Under the pieces are notes generated by a model, which saw only the letters and a program-made list of their open reading frames with translations, searched no databases and was not told where the DNA came from. Below, piece by piece: positions 8,273 through 18,249 of a DNA stretch of 64,000 nucleotides. Source of the DNA: Agarivorans sp050870875 (GTDB lineage Bacteria > Pseudomonadota > Gammaproteobacteria > Enterobacterales > Celerinatantimonadaceae); NCBI RefSeq assembly GCF_050870875.2, contig NZ_CP194041.2, positions 930,001-994,000 on the forward strand, read 5' to 3'. Within the stretch, counting starts at the first letter, position 1. Every line of letters begins with the position of its first letter. Both the position numbers and the translations under genes were made by a program.

Positions 8273-9511
8273 ATGAATAGTACGGTAATGAGCTTGGTTG
8301 GCGTATTCGCGCTACTAGGAATAGCATTGTTGCTTTCCGATAATAGATCTCGAATTAATAAACGCACGGTATTCGGCGCGTTTGTGATTCAAGCTGGATT
8401 TGGCGCTTTTGTGCTTTATCTTCCCTTTGGGCAGGAGGTTCTTGCCACTGTCTCTAACGGCGTTCAATCGGTGATTAATAGTGCCCAGGCGGGAATTGAT
8501 TTCCTATTCGGTGGTTTAGCCACTGACGCCATGTTTGCCAATGGTGTCGGTTTTGTATTTGCTTTTCGGGTACTGCCAATCATCGTATTTTTCTCGTCTT
8601 TAATCGCAGTTTTATACCATCTCGGTATTATGCAAAAAGTGATTTTTTTGATTGGTGGCGGCTTGCAAAAAATACTTGGAACGAGCCGGCCGGAGTCGAT
8701 GTCGGCTACCGCGAATATTTTTGTGGGTCAAACCGAAGCGCCGATTGTAGTGAAGCCCTTCATTCCCAAAATGAGTGAATCGGAGTTATTTGCCATCATG
8801 GTGGGTGGGCTTGCTTCGGTCGCAGGTTCTGTTTTAGCGGGTTATGCTGGACTCGGTGTCGAGCTTAAATATTTGATAGCGGCATCATTTATGGCGGCTC
8901 CCGGCGGCTTGTTGATGGCGAAGATGATCAAGCCAGAAACCAAGCCATCAGAGCAAGATATGGATGCCGCTCTTAATGAAGTTGAGCGCCCGGCAAATGT
9001 AATTGATGCGGCCGCCGTTGGTGCTTCAAATGGTATGCAACTCGCATTAAATGTGGGGGCGATGTTGTTGGCCTTTATTGGTTTAATTGCTTTAATGAAT
9101 CATATGGTTGGTGGGATCGGCGCCTGGTTTGGTTTAGAGCATTTAACGGTTCAATTAATTCTCGGTTACATTTTTGCGCCACTTGCTTGGATTATAGGGG
9201 TGCCTTGGGCTGAAGCAGTTCAAGCGGGTAGTTTTATTGGTCAGAAAGTTATTGTGAATGAATTTGTCGCTTACGTCGATTTTGTGAATGTACGAGCTAC
9301 GTTATCGGAACACACTCAAATTGTGGTGACTTTTGCTTTGTGTGGGTTTGCTAACCTGTCTTCTATCGCAATTTTACTCGGTGGTTTGGGGAGTATGGCT
9401 CCGACGCGTCGCAGTGACATTGCGCGTTTGGGACTTAAAGCCGTTGCTGCTGCGTCACTAGCTAATTTGATGAGTGCGGCACTGGCAGGATTTTTTACCA
9501 GTTTGTTATAG
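8273..9511 (+). CDS. nupC: Concentrative nucleoside transporter NupC
   Basis: 412-residue CNT-family symporter. It has an N-terminal trio of membrane segments, then the gate-type transport domain with GQTEAPIVVKPFI, whose Q/E residues line the nucleoside site in CNT structures, and later segments with GFANLSSIAILLGGLGS. It imports nucleosides with a cation (H+ or Na+). It is followed after 79 bp by deoC, so uptake and phosphorolysis are probably co-expressed. GAGAGA upstream serves as ribosome site. Confidence 0.95.
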   Translation: MNSTVMSLVGVFALLGIALLLSDNRSRINKRTVFGAFVIQAGFGAFVLYLPFGQEVLATVSNGVQSVINSAQAGIDFLFGGLATDAMFANGVGFVFAFRVLPIIVFFSSLIAVLYHLGIMQKVIFLIGGGLQKILGTSRPESMSATANIFVGQTEAPIVVKPFIPKMSESELFAIMVGGLASVAGSVLAGYAGLGVELKYLIAASFMAAPGGLLMAKMIKPETKPSEQDMDAALNEVERPANVIDAAAVGASNGMQLALNVGAMLLAFIGLIALMNHMVGGIGAWFGLEHLTVQLILGYIFAPLAWIIGVPWAEAVQAGSFIGQKVIVNEFVAYVDFVNVRATLSEHTQIVVTFALCGFANLSSIAILLGGLGSMAPTRRSDIARLGLKAVAAASLANLMSAALAGFFTSLL

Positions 9512-9590
9512 CGACTGTCGTTTTTTGGCCTTGCGCCGAGAAGCTAAGCTATATCGCTGGTCTACTTTTTATTAACTTTGAGGAATAGTT

Positions 9591-10367
9591 ATGTCTCAGT
9601 CTCTCACCGTGGTGGCGCAGCAAGCGCTATCTTTGATGGATCTTACGACGCTAAATGATGATGACACTCGTGCGAGTGTCGCAGCTTTGTGTGCTCAAGC
9701 CAGTTCAGCTCAAGGGCAAGTTGCTGCGGTATGTATTTACCCTCGATTTATTCCTTTTGCTCGTCGCATATTAGCGGAACAAGGTGCCAGCGAAGTAAAA
9801 ATTGCGACGGTGACTAACTTCCCTCTGGGGGAAGATGATGTCGCTTTAGCGGTCGCTGAAACTAAGGCCGCAGTTGCTTACGGTGCCGATGAGGTGGATG
9901 TGGTCTTTCCATGGCGAGCTTTAATGGCGGGGAACCAACAGGTGGGAACAGACTTAGTTGCTCAATGTAAGGCAGCCTGTGGCAGCGCGGTGAAACTGAA
10001 AGTGATTATCGAAAGTGGAGAACTTAAGTCAGCTGATTTGATTGCCAAAGCCAGTGAGCTGGCGATAAAAGCTGGGGCCGATTTTATCAAAACCTCAACT
10101 GGCAAGGTAGCAGTGAACGCCACTCCAGAAGCTGCGAAAGTGATGCTGAATGCCATCGCTAAATTTAATCCTAACTGTGGTTTTAAAGCGGCTGGTGGGG
10201 TGAAAAGTGCTGAACAAGCCAAGATTTATCTTGACCTTGCTCGTCAGATCTTAGGGGATGAGTGGTTGAGTCAAGCGCATTTTCGGTTTGGCGCGTCTAG
10301 TTTATTAGCTGCTTTACAAGCCACGATTTTAGGTGACTCAAAGGCTGAAGCTGGCGCTGGTTATTAA
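9591..10367 (+). CDS. deoC: Deoxyribose-phosphate aldolase
   Basis: 258 residues, nearly the length of the E. coli enzyme and alike throughout (LMDLTTLNDDDT, CIYPRFIPFARR, TNFPLGEDD, YGADEVDVVFPWRALMAGN). The Schiff-base lysine lies in FIKTSTGKVAVNATPE. It cleaves 2-deoxyribose-5-phosphate to glyceraldehyde-3-phosphate and acetaldehyde, the last step of deoxynucleoside breakdown. First gene of deoCABD; TGAGGAAT precedes the ATG. Confidence 0.98.
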   Translation: MSQSLTVVAQQALSLMDLTTLNDDDTRASVAALCAQASSAQGQVAAVCIYPRFIPFARRILAEQGASEVKIATVTNFPLGEDDVALAVAETKAAVAYGADEVDVVFPWRALMAGNQQVGTDLVAQCKAACGSAVKLKVIIESGELKSADLIAKASELAIKAGADFIKTSTGKVAVNATPEAAKVMLNAIAKFNPNCGFKAAGGVKSAEQAKIYLDLARQILGDEWLSQAHFRFGASSLLAALQATILGDSKAEAGAGY

Positions 10368-10392
10368 GCCCTAAGATGGTTAAGGAAAGCTA

Positions 10393-11733
10393 ATGTTGCT
10401 ACCTCAAGAAATTATTCGACGTAAACGAGATGGAAAAACGCTCTCGTTGGCAGAAATCCAATTTATGGTGAATGGGCTCAGTCGTGGTCAACTCAGCGAT
10501 AGCCAAGTTGGGGCTTTTGCGATGGCGGTGTATTTTCAGGGGATGAAACCTGAAGAAGCCACTGCATTAACCTGCGCAATGCGTGACTCTGGTCAAGTAC
10601 TCAGTTGGCAGCATCTCGACTTGCCTGGGCCTGTGGTCGATAAACATTCAACGGGTGGGGTTGGCGATTTAACTTCCTTGATTTTAGGACCAATGGTTGC
10701 AGCTTGTGGGGGGCATGTACCGATGATCTCAGGCCGCGGTTTAGGTCATACCGGCGGTACTCTGGATAAACTTGAAGCTATCCCCGGTTACTCCATTAGC
10801 CCGACGACTCAGCAGTTTGAACAGATCGTCAAACAGGTTGGGGTTGCGATTATTGGCCAAACCGGAGAATTAGCTCCTGCCGATAAACGTTTGTATGCGA
10901 TCCGCGATGTGACTGCCACCGTTGAATCTATTCCGTTGATTACTGCATCTATTCTTAGTAAAAAGTTGGCCTCTGGTCTCGATGCTTTGGTCATGGATGT
11001 GAAGGTGGGGAGTGGCGCATTCATGCCTGATTACGCCCAATCTCAGTGTTTAGCCGAAAGTATTGTACAGGTTGCCAATGCCGCTGAGGTGAAATGCTGC
11101 GCCTTGCTGACGGATATGAACCAGCCTTTAGCGCCCAGTGCGGGTAATGCGCTAGAGGTGGCCGAAGCCTTACGCTACCTGAAAGGCGACCGCTCGGCAC
11201 AGCGTCTACATCAAGTGACGACGGCTTTAGCCGTAGAGATGTTGTTAGCGAGTGGCTTAGCCAGTAGCCAGCAACAAGCGGAACAAAAACTTGCGGTAAG
11301 TCTCTCGTCGGGAGCTGCCTTAGAACGTTTCTCGATGATGGTGGCAGCGCTTGGTGGGCCGCATGATTTTGTGCAACGTAGTGAGCAATATTTACCGAAG
11401 GCTAAGCTTATCAAACCACTTGTTGCTGAACGCGATGGTATTGTGACACAAATCGATTGCCGCGCATTAGGCATGGTTGTTGTTAGTTTAGGTGGCGGTA
11501 GAACGGTCGCTGGTGCAGCCATCGATCATAGTGTTGGGATTAGTGATTTAGTCGAGTTAGGTGCTCAGATCATTCAAGGGCAAAGCTTACTCTACTTGCA
11601 TGCGCAAGACGAGTCCTCTTGGGAAGCAGCAGCGAGGCTGTTACAGCAAGCTATCACGATAGAGTCGTCCGTGACTGTATCGACAACGGTTGTCGCGGAA
11701 CATCCTGTTTATCAACGTATTGGTCCGCAATAA
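10393..11733 (+). CDS. deoA: Thymidine phosphorylase
   Basis: 446 residues with the pyrimidine nucleoside phosphorylase domains. The N-terminal helical part includes FAMAVYFQGM. The phosphate-binding signature KHSTGGVGD follows near residue 84, then SGRGLGHTGGTLDKLE and KKLASGLDALVMDVKVGSGAFM, and a C-terminal domain. It converts thymidine and phosphate to thymine and deoxyribose-1-phosphate, which DeoB then isomerises. It lies 25 bp after deoC and 9 bp before deoB. Confidence 0.98.
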   Translation: MLLPQEIIRRKRDGKTLSLAEIQFMVNGLSRGQLSDSQVGAFAMAVYFQGMKPEEATALTCAMRDSGQVLSWQHLDLPGPVVDKHSTGGVGDLTSLILGPMVAACGGHVPMISGRGLGHTGGTLDKLEAIPGYSISPTTQQFEQIVKQVGVAIIGQTGELAPADKRLYAIRDVTATVESIPLITASILSKKLASGLDALVMDVKVGSGAFMPDYAQSQCLAESIVQVANAAEVKCCALLTDMNQPLAPSAGNALEVAEALRYLKGDRSAQRLHQVTTALAVEMLLASGLASSQQQAEQKLAVSLSSGAALERFSMMVAALGGPHDFVQRSEQYLPKAKLIKPLVAERDGIVTQIDCRALGMVVVSLGGGRTVAGAAIDHSVGISDLVELGAQIIQGQSLLYLHAQDESSWEAAARLLQQAITIESSVTVSTTVVAEHPVYQRIGPQ

Positions 11734-11742
11734 GGAGATCTT

Positions 11743-12963
11743 ATGAAACGTGCAATTATCTTAATGTTGGACTCATTTGGCATTGGTGCCAGTGCAGATG
11801 CTGACAAATTTGGAGATCAAGGCGCCAATACCATGCTACATATTGCCGAGCAATGTGCCGCAGGCAAGGCTGATATTGGCCGCAGTGGGCCGTTAACATT
11901 GCCTAATTTGAATCGGCTTGGTTTGGGCCAGGCTTGTGCCGACAGCGGCGGTGTTTACCCACCAGGTTTAGATCCTAAGGTTAATTTTGAGGCTTGTTAT
12001 GGTTATGCCGCAGAGATGTCTAGCGGCAAAGATACCCCGAGTGGGCACTGGGAAATCGCTGGGGTACCGGTACTATTTGACTGGGGCTATTTTAGCGAGA
12101 CAGAGAATAGTTTTCCGCAAAGTTTGCTGGATGAGTTAGTTGAACGGGCTGAACTGCCAGGTTATTTAGGGAATTGCCATGCTTCTGGTACTGAGGTCCT
12201 CACGCGCTTAGGGGAAGAGCACATGGCAAGCGGTAAGCCGATTTTTTATACTTCGGCGGATAGCGTGTTTCAAATAGCGGCGCATGAAGAAACCTTTGGT
12301 TTAGAGCGTCTATTAAAGTTATGCGAGTTGGCTCGAGAGCTGGTGGACCCTTATAACATTGGTCGAGTCATCGCTCGTCCTTTTATTGGGGCTAATGCGG
12401 CTGAGTTTGCTCGTACTGGTAATCGCCGTGATTTATCAGTCTTACCACCGGCCCCTACCTTATTAGATAAGATGGCTGAAGCGGGTGGCGAAGTGGTTAG
12501 TATTGGGAAAATTGCCGATATTTATGCTCAGCAGGGGATTACCCGTAAGGTGAAGGCGACAGGGCTTGAAGCGCTATTCGACTTAACTTTGAGCGAGATG
12601 GCTCGGCAAGTGGATCACAGCATAATTTTTACCAATTTTGTTGATTTTGATTCTTCTTATGGACATCGTCGTGATGTGGCAGGTTATGCCGCAGCCTTAG
12701 AATATTTTGATCAGCGTTTACCTGAACTACTGGCGCAGCTTGGTGATGAAGATATCGTGGTACTTACCGCAGACCATGGTTGTGATCCAACATGGCCAGG
12801 TACCGATCATACGCGTGAACACATTCCGGTTATTTTCTTTGGGAATAATTTGACCGCTAAGAATGTCGGGAAGCGTGATAGCTTTGCTGATATAGGCCAA
12901 ACCATCGCCGACTATATGGGTTTACCAGCCTTACAATATGGACGTAGTTTTTTACAAGAATAA
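11743..12963 (+). CDS. deoB: Phosphopentomutase
   Basis: 406 residues, alkaline-phosphatase superfamily. Metal ligands and nucleophile are visible: MLDSFGIGASADA at the N-terminus, SSGKDTPSGHWE with the phosphorylated Thr near residue 95, and VLTADHGCDPTWPGTDHTREHIP near the C-terminus. It interconverts (deoxy)ribose-1- and -5-phosphate. AAGGAGATC gives a strong ribosome site 9 bp after deoA. Confidence 0.98.
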   Translation: MKRAIILMLDSFGIGASADADKFGDQGANTMLHIAEQCAAGKADIGRSGPLTLPNLNRLGLGQACADSGGVYPPGLDPKVNFEACYGYAAEMSSGKDTPSGHWEIAGVPVLFDWGYFSETENSFPQSLLDELVERAELPGYLGNCHASGTEVLTRLGEEHMASGKPIFYTSADSVFQIAAHEETFGLERLLKLCELARELVDPYNIGRVIARPFIGANAAEFARTGNRRDLSVLPPAPTLLDKMAEAGGEVVSIGKIADIYAQQGITRKVKATGLEALFDLTLSEMARQVDHSIIFTNFVDFDSSYGHRRDVAGYAAALEYFDQRLPELLAQLGDEDIVVLTADHGCDPTWPGTDHTREHIPVIFFGNNLTAKNVGKRDSFADIGQTIADYMGLPALQYGRSFLQE

Positions 12964-13028
12964 GTATTTTTAGCAGCTAATACGGCTTTATCTTGCTGCT
13001 GTCGACATAACTTTTATTAGGAGAATAT

Positions 13029-13733
13029 ATGGCAACCCCTCATATCAATGCTAAGCCTGGTGATTTTGCTGAAACGGTACTGATGCCCGGCGATCCATTG
13101 CGTGCGAAATATATTGCGGAAACTTATCTACAAGATGTTGTTGAAGTGACAGGTGTGCGTAACATGCTCGGATTTACTGGGACTTACAAGGGCAAACGAG
13201 TCTCTGTCATGGGCTCGGGCATGGGGATCCCCAGTTGTTCTATTTATGCCCATGAACTGTATACCCAATATGGTGTAGAAAACATTATTCGTGTGGGAAG
13301 TGCTGGCGCGGTTAGCGAGCAAATTAAATTGCGTGATGTGGTGATTGCCATGGGCGCGTGTACTGACTCCAAGGTTAACCGAAGCCGTTTTAAAGGACAT
13401 GACTTTGCGGCAATCGCTAATTATGACTTACTACGCGCAGCGGTGGATAGTGCAAAGACTCATGGCATTGATGCGAAAGTTGGTAATATTTTCTCTGCCG
13501 ACCTATTCTACAGCCCAGAGCCTGATATGTTTGATGTTTTAGAAAAACACAATGTTTATGCGGTGGAAATGGAAGCGGCCGGTTTATACGGTGTTGCTGC
13601 AGAATGTGGTAAGGCGGCGTTATGTGTGGTGACCATTTCTGATCATATTCGTACCGGCGAGCAAACCACTGCCGAAGAGCGCCAAACAACCTTCAATGAG
13701 ATGATTATTCTTACTTTAGAATCGTTACTTTAA
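13029..13733 (+). CDS. deoD: Purine nucleoside phosphorylase, DeoD type
   Basis: 234 residues, hexameric PNP family. The start MATPHINAKPGDFAE, phosphate-site GDPLRAKYIAE, GMGIPSCSIYAHEL, EMEAAGLY and the catalytic Asp/Arg pair in SDHIRTGEQTT are all present. It splits purine (deoxy)nucleosides into base and (deoxy)ribose-1-phosphate. Last gene of the deo operon, 65 bp after deoB with its own TAGGAGA ribosome site. A structured hairpin region follows the stop. Confidence 0.98.
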   Translation: MATPHINAKPGDFAETVLMPGDPLRAKYIAETYLQDVVEVTGVRNMLGFTGTYKGKRVSVMGSGMGIPSCSIYAHELYTQYGVENIIRVGSAGAVSEQIKLRDVVIAMGACTDSKVNRSRFKGHDFAAIANYDLLRAAVDSAKTHGIDAKVGNIFSADLFYSPEPDMFDVLEKHNVYAVEMEAAGLYGVAAECGKAALCVVTISDHIRTGEQTTAEERQTTFNEMIILTLESLL

Positions 13734-13742
13734 GTCGGTTTT

Positions 13743-13810
13743 GAGAGAGGCTTTGGCGGTGATATAACGGTGGAAAGTCAACTTCCATCGAACGTCCTCA
13801 AAGCACTCTC
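13743..13810 (+). repeat. Imperfect hairpin downstream of deoD
   Basis: GAGAG-AG-GCTTTG (13743-13755) can pair with CAAAGC-A-CTCTC (13799-13810). The loop contains a smaller stem (TGGAA/TTCCA). The 13-mer TCAAAGCACTCTC recurs at 13912-13924. It may end or stabilise the deo transcript, although no T-run follows. Confidence 0.4.
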
Positions 13811-13949
13811 AATTTATTCTCAATCGATGATGATTGAAGGGTAGGAACACCGCCTTAATGACGGCTATTGGACAGCGACTTTATCGGGAGCACAAAGCTC
13901 GCCGAGCCGCTTCAAAGCACTCTCCATTGATATATGATTAGCCTAAGTT

Positions 13950-14627
13950 TTACTTGTTGCTGCTTCTGGCGGCGATGCTTGCCAATAGTTGCTTCGCTTG
14001 TTTACTGTTTTTGCGTTGTGCTCGGTTATTAATCCGTAGCAACATTGCGAAACGACGTTTTCTTGAGAGCACTCGGGTAAGAAAAAAACCGATGGATATC
14101 GACATTAAAAACATTAGCATCATTCGTGCTTGACCATCACTCACATAAGTATTGGCTTCGGCTAATAGAGTTGTGTGCTCTAGCGTAATCCGTAAATAAC
14201 CTAAAGTTTCTCCCTGTGGGCCTCTAATTTCAGCAATGTAGGGGCGTCTGCCGAGGCCCTCTAAAGGTGTATGGCTACTTCCGGCTAAGGGGAGAAGCTT
14301 GCTTAAAGGCAGCGCTTGTTGTGATTGGGCTAAGCGGAGCCCTTGATGGTCATAAATGGTCGCGTCTTTAACAAAATGTTCTTTGACTAAGGCATTCACC
14401 AAGTATTTTAGTTCGGCTTGATTATCTTCTCCGATAAAAGCCGCTGCGTTCAAGGCTGCTAGCGAGGTGAGTGAGCGCGCTAGTTTTTCAGTTTGATTTT
14501 CAATTAATTGCTCACCGCTATGCTTTAAGTCCAAATAGCCGTAAAGAACCCAAATGCAGCACCCAATGGCAATAACAAATTGGAAAAATTGAATGAATCG
14601 ATAGCGTTTTACTGCTGATTTGGCCAC
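13950..14627 (-). CDS. Membrane-bound Smp/YtjB-family protein
   Basis: About 225 residues when started at the GTG at 14627 (AKSAVKRYRFIQFFQF), which has AGAGG 5 nt upstream. A longer reading frame continues to 14735 but lacks a ribosome site. One N-terminal and one C-terminal membrane helix (MMLMFLMSISIGFFL) enclose an approximately 130-residue periplasmic loop, with a basic cytoplasmic tail (LSRKRRFAMLLRINNRAQRK). This topology and its place divergent from serB match YtjB/Smp (SerB-associated membrane protein), whose function is unknown. Confidence 0.8.
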   Translation of the reverse strand: MAKSAVKRYRFIQFFQFVIAIGCCIWVLYGYLDLKHSGEQLIENQTEKLARSLTSLAALNAAAFIGEDNQAELKYLVNALVKEHFVKDATIYDHQGLRLAQSQQALPLSKLLPLAGSSHTPLEGLGRRPYIAEIRGPQGETLGYLRITLEHTTLLAEANTYVSDGQARMMLMFLMSISIGFFLTRVLSRKRRFAMLLRINNRAQRKNSKQAKQLLASIAARSSNK

Positions 14628-14729
14628 GCGAACCTCTTTTTTATCGTCAAAGCTATTGTAGGTGCTTGCCAAACTAAAAAGCAATACGCTATCTTGATGC
14701 GCCGCATTTGTAATTAACAAGGAATCAGT

Positions 14730-15728
14730 TTGCAATCACCTCATAGCCTAGACCGCTTACCGCAGTCCTTAACTCAGTGGTCTCTTTCTCTAAAACAGTT
14801 TCCCTACCAAGTTTGCCCCGAGTTGGGCCTGCAGGAAACTAACCAAGGCCTCACTGGTAGCTACATCTTGGCTTGGGCGAAAGAGTTACTGATTAGTGAT
14901 TTTATTAGCTTAAGTCAAAGCTTCATGTCGCAGCAAGCATTGCAGCTCTGCGGAGTGATGCCTGCCGCAGGAAATATTTGTGTTCTGTTACGTAGCGACG
15001 CCGACGCGCAATGGTGTAGAACACAGCTAGAGGCACAAGACTTTGCTTTTGATGTGGTGGTCTTAAATCATTTACCAGACTTAAGTGAACCCGGTTTAGT
15101 GTTGATGGATATGGATTCCACCACGATTCAAATCGAATGTATCGATGAGATTGCCGCCTTGGCTGGCGTAGGAGAGCAGGTGAGTGCGGTGACTGCAGCC
15201 GCGATGCGTGGTGAGTTAGATTTTGAGCAGAGTTTGCGTAGTCGAGTTGGCTTACTCAAAGATGCACCGCAAAGCATTTTACAGCAGGTGGCTGACCAAA
15301 TGCCCTTGATGCCGGGTCTAGAGTGCTTGATTAAAACGGTTCAGCAAGCGGGCTGGAAGGTAGCCATCGCCTCAGGAGGATTCACCTTCTTTGCTGAGCG
15401 GCTGCAGCGTGACTTAGGTTTTGACTATGTGAAAGCCAACGTACTCGCGATAGAACAACAACGACTCACTGGTGAAGTGATTGGTGGAGTGGTTGATGCG
15501 CAGGTGAAAGCAGATGTATTAGCGCAGCTAAAACAGCAATATGGCGCTAAGCAAACCATGGCGATAGGCGATGGGGCGAATGATTTGAAAATGTTAGCGG
15601 TTGCCGATTTTGGGGTCGCGATTCATGCCAAGCCTTTGGTACAACAGCAGGCGCAATTGTCGGTCAAACACAGCGATTTAGATGGGGTGGTATGTATCCT
15701 ACAAGCCGCTAAGATGCTGATTGCTTAG
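14730..15728 (+). CDS. serB: Phosphoserine phosphatase
   Basis: 332 residues, TTG start with AAGGAA 5-6 nt upstream. The N-terminal ~110 residues form a variable regulatory part. The HAD core follows: catalytic LMDMDSTTIQIECIDEIA around residue 130, SGGFTFFAERL (motif 2) and AIGDGANDLKMLAVADFGVAI (motif 3 and metal-binding Asp). It removes the phosphate from L-phosphoserine, the last step of serine synthesis. Divergent from the Smp-like gene, as in related genomes. Confidence 0.95.
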   Translation: MQSPHSLDRLPQSLTQWSLSLKQFPYQVCPELGLQETNQGLTGSYILAWAKELLISDFISLSQSFMSQQALQLCGVMPAAGNICVLLRSDADAQWCRTQLEAQDFAFDVVVLNHLPDLSEPGLVLMDMDSTTIQIECIDEIAALAGVGEQVSAVTAAAMRGELDFEQSLRSRVGLLKDAPQSILQQVADQMPLMPGLECLIKTVQQAGWKVAIASGGFTFFAERLQRDLGFDYVKANVLAIEQQRLTGEVIGGVVDAQVKADVLAQLKQQYGAKQTMAIGDGANDLKMLAVADFGVAIHAKPLVQQQAQLSVKHSDLDGVVCILQAAKMLIA

Positions 15729-15774
15729 ACGATAACCTGTATATTTCTGTATCTTTGCGGCGAGATTGATGCCT

Positions 15775-15801
15775 GCCCGATAGAACTGAGTGCTATCGGG
15801 C
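15775..15801. terminator. Hairpin between convergent serB and PilZ gene
   Basis: A 9-bp perfect GC-rich stem GCCCGATAG/CTATCGGGC with a 9-nt loop lies 47 bp after the serB stop. The nearest T-rich tract is about 12 nt beyond it, so its strength as an intrinsic terminator is uncertain. Confidence 0.5.
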
Positions 15802-15873
15802 CCATAACATCGATTTTTATCGTCGTTTTTTATATGAAGTATCGCGTCGATTACGCTCCGCTATAGGGGCGTG

Positions 15874-18249
15874 TTAATCGCGACTCAAGCGAAAGCGCTG
15901 CATTATTTCAGCACTGATATCTGTTAACTCAATCAGACCTGCAACACTCCATAACTCATCTTCTAATTGTTTGGCTCGATGGATGGCGTAATTGCTAATG
16001 TAGTCTAGTTCACGTTGTATATACTCGGTATCTGGGCGGCCCACACGTGATAACAATAAGGAGAAGGCATGGACCTGACCGCGGTCTAGACTCAGCTGAA
16101 TAAATTCTCGTTGTTGTTGGCTTGACTTAAAGCCACTACTGAGTCGCTGGCTGAGTAGTTTTTTGCCATCTTTTGAGAGCACGACGATCAGCTCGAAGCG
16201 TTCGGGTGGATCACTCGGTCGATGGTCTTTTAAGCGTGAAGAAATAAGTGAGCCAAGGTTCTCATGGGCTAGAAATTGGCTTAAATCCGCAGTTTGCTTG
16301 TGTTTATCAATATTGAGTAGCAGATCGCTAGCCTGAGGGATCGTGCCATAGGCAACGCAGCCCACTTCCAGATTGCCAGGGATCTTATTAATATATAAGG
16401 CTCGGCAAAAGAGCGGCGCACAAACAAGTTGTCGCAGCGCATCTGATAATCCCGAAATATTTCTTCCTTCTGGCACCAGTGGTAGTTTATCTAAGTTATG
16501 ATCGATTAATTGTTTAAAGAAACCTCGACCTTGATGTACTTTCCCTTTTGTATCCACCGCTTTTAAGTTGTAGATGGTATGGCTGGTATTACAGTTAACC
16601 ACCTGGTAGTTGAGCTGGGTTAAATTAAAACTTTTCACTAGTTTTTGAAATTGAGGGAGAGCCAAGTTCAAGTGATCGTCAGGATTGAAATCCAGAGGTG
16701 TTTCAACTTGGATTTTCATTCCGCCGAGCGAGAAATCGACCACCCATCCACTTTCTATAAGGCCTCGGTGTTCAATCTCGACCAGAGAGCGGTATTGGTA
16801 GCGATTTTCTTTACGCAGCTGCATATACTTGTAGCTAATTTGCTCAAAAGCGGTAATTGATTGTTTTGTTTGGTTGAATAAAGCCAGTTTATTGGGGTTA
16901 TCGTTTAAGGGGTAGTTCTGCTGATAATCGCTGCCATTATCTGCCCCGGTGATATCACTTAATAAGCCGACCACACTCAAATTTTCAAGGGCATTGGCAA
17001 CCCGCTCTTGTTCAATAGCAGAATCTTTTCTAGGCAAGGGAGTACTCACTTGCGCATCGCTCGCTTGGGCTTTTTGCCACTGAAATCTAAACACTTTCCA
17101 GCTTGGCTTACGGCAGCCAAAGGCGAAGTAGAGCGCGCGAATTTCCGGGTGTTCTGCGAGTTCTTCACTGCTGGCAGAATAAAAGAACAACTTGTTATTG
17201 GTGGTATGGGTAAAGCAATAAATCAGGCTTTCACCTTGATTTATTGCCTGATAACGCATCATTCGCGGATGATGAAATAGCTGGGATAAATGGCTGGTAT
17301 TGGTTTCATCTCGCCAGTAAGACAACAGTTCTAAATTGTTCGGCGTGGCTAAAACATAAGTTAGTTGCGGTGGCGTTTGACCGGTAAAATATAGCGGGAC
17401 ACTGCTGAGTCGCGGCATCAAATATTGTTCGTAGCCTTTGGTGATGACCGCCGCGGTGATATTATCCACATCAACTCGGTAGCGCCCCCGGTATGAGCGC
17501 AAGAAAGTACTAAAAAAGTGGTTAAACTCTTCGCTGGGATCGATCACGGTCATTCGTAACCACTTTTTCTGATCCTTCTGGTCAATTCCTACGATTCGAT
17601 ATTCAGTTCCCGCGCTGAGAACCCGATTGGCAAACTCTTTTTCCAAACCGGTGAAGTAAACTAAATAGTGTTCGCCTAGAGTATAAGCTCGCTTAGGGTC
17701 AACCTGAACCCGTAAGCCCGAGACCGACATATTGGAGCTTCGAGCATCAAATTGTTCGCCGTTTAAGGTCGCCATTTTAATGGGAGCAGTGAGGTGCATT
17801 CGCTCTTCACTGCGGCCAATGTAGTGGCCTAAACGTATTGCTCTGGCCTCCACCATTTTAGGTTTACGAGCCGCTGCTTGCTGAGGGCTGATGTTTTTTT
17901 GCTGCATCACCTTAAAGTTATTTTCGGTGCTTTGCAGTTTTTCAAAAATACCTAAGGTGTATTGATTTTGATAAAGCTGGAGTTGTTGTTTAAATACTTT
18001 AATTGCGACTTCATCTAGGTAATGGGTTTTACCTTGGTAAGTAAATTCGCCGCATTCCCCGTCTACTTTATCTCGTAAATCGACCAATCGTTGGCAAGGA
18101 GCCGACAAGCGTTGCATTTCCATTTTTAGTAAGAAGCGTTCATTGTTTGACAGCTCCTGAGTCGCGCGATTAAACACTTGGTTAAAATCTTTGCTGCCCA
18201 TGAGTGGTAATAAACGTTCGATTAATGCATAGCCCTTAGTATGTGGCAT
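15874..18249 (-). CDS. plzC: Two-PilZ-domain cyclic-di-GMP receptor (PlzC-like)
   Basis: 791 residues. Two PilZ regions are visible. The first, around residues 135-190, has RSEERMHL and SNMSVSGLRV. The second, around residues 470-520, has RKENRYQYRS and VDFSLGGMKI. The R-x3-R plus (D/N)xSxxG pattern is the c-di-GMP binding signature; the first copy has Asn in place of Asp. No signal or membrane segment is evident. Its place between serB and radA matches the Vibrio cholerae gene usually called PlzC (VC2344), a PilZ protein linked to motility and virulence phenotypes. The target is unknown. Confidence 0.8.
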   Translation of the reverse strand: MPHTKGYALIERLLPLMGSKDFNQVFNRATQELSNNERFLLKMEMQRLSAPCQRLVDLRDKVDGECGEFTYQGKTHYLDEVAIKVFKQQLQLYQNQYTLGIFEKLQSTENNFKVMQQKNISPQQAAARKPKMVEARAIRLGHYIGRSEERMHLTAPIKMATLNGEQFDARSSNMSVSGLRVQVDPKRAYTLGEHYLVYFTGLEKEFANRVLSAGTEYRIVGIDQKDQKKWLRMTVIDPSEEFNHFFSTFLRSYRGRYRVDVDNITAAVITKGYEQYLMPRLSSVPLYFTGQTPPQLTYVLATPNNLELLSYWRDETNTSHLSQLFHHPRMMRYQAINQGESLIYCFTHTTNNKLFFYSASSEELAEHPEIRALYFAFGCRKPSWKVFRFQWQKAQASDAQVSTPLPRKDSAIEQERVANALENLSVVGLLSDITGADNGSDYQQNYPLNDNPNKLALFNQTKQSITAFEQISYKYMQLRKENRYQYRSLVEIEHRGLIESGWVVDFSLGGMKIQVETPLDFNPDDHLNLALPQFQKLVKSFNLTQLNYQVVNCNTSHTIYNLKAVDTKGKVHQGRGFFKQLIDHNLDKLPLVPEGRNISGLSDALRQLVCAPLFCRALYINKIPGNLEVGCVAYGTIPQASDLLLNIDKHKQTADLSQFLAHENLGSLISSRLKDHRPSDPPERFELIVVLSKDGKKLLSQRLSSGFKSSQQQREFIQLSLDRGQVHAFSLLLSRVGRPDTEYIQRELDYISNYAIHRAKQLEDELWSVAGLIELTDISAEIMQRFRLSRD

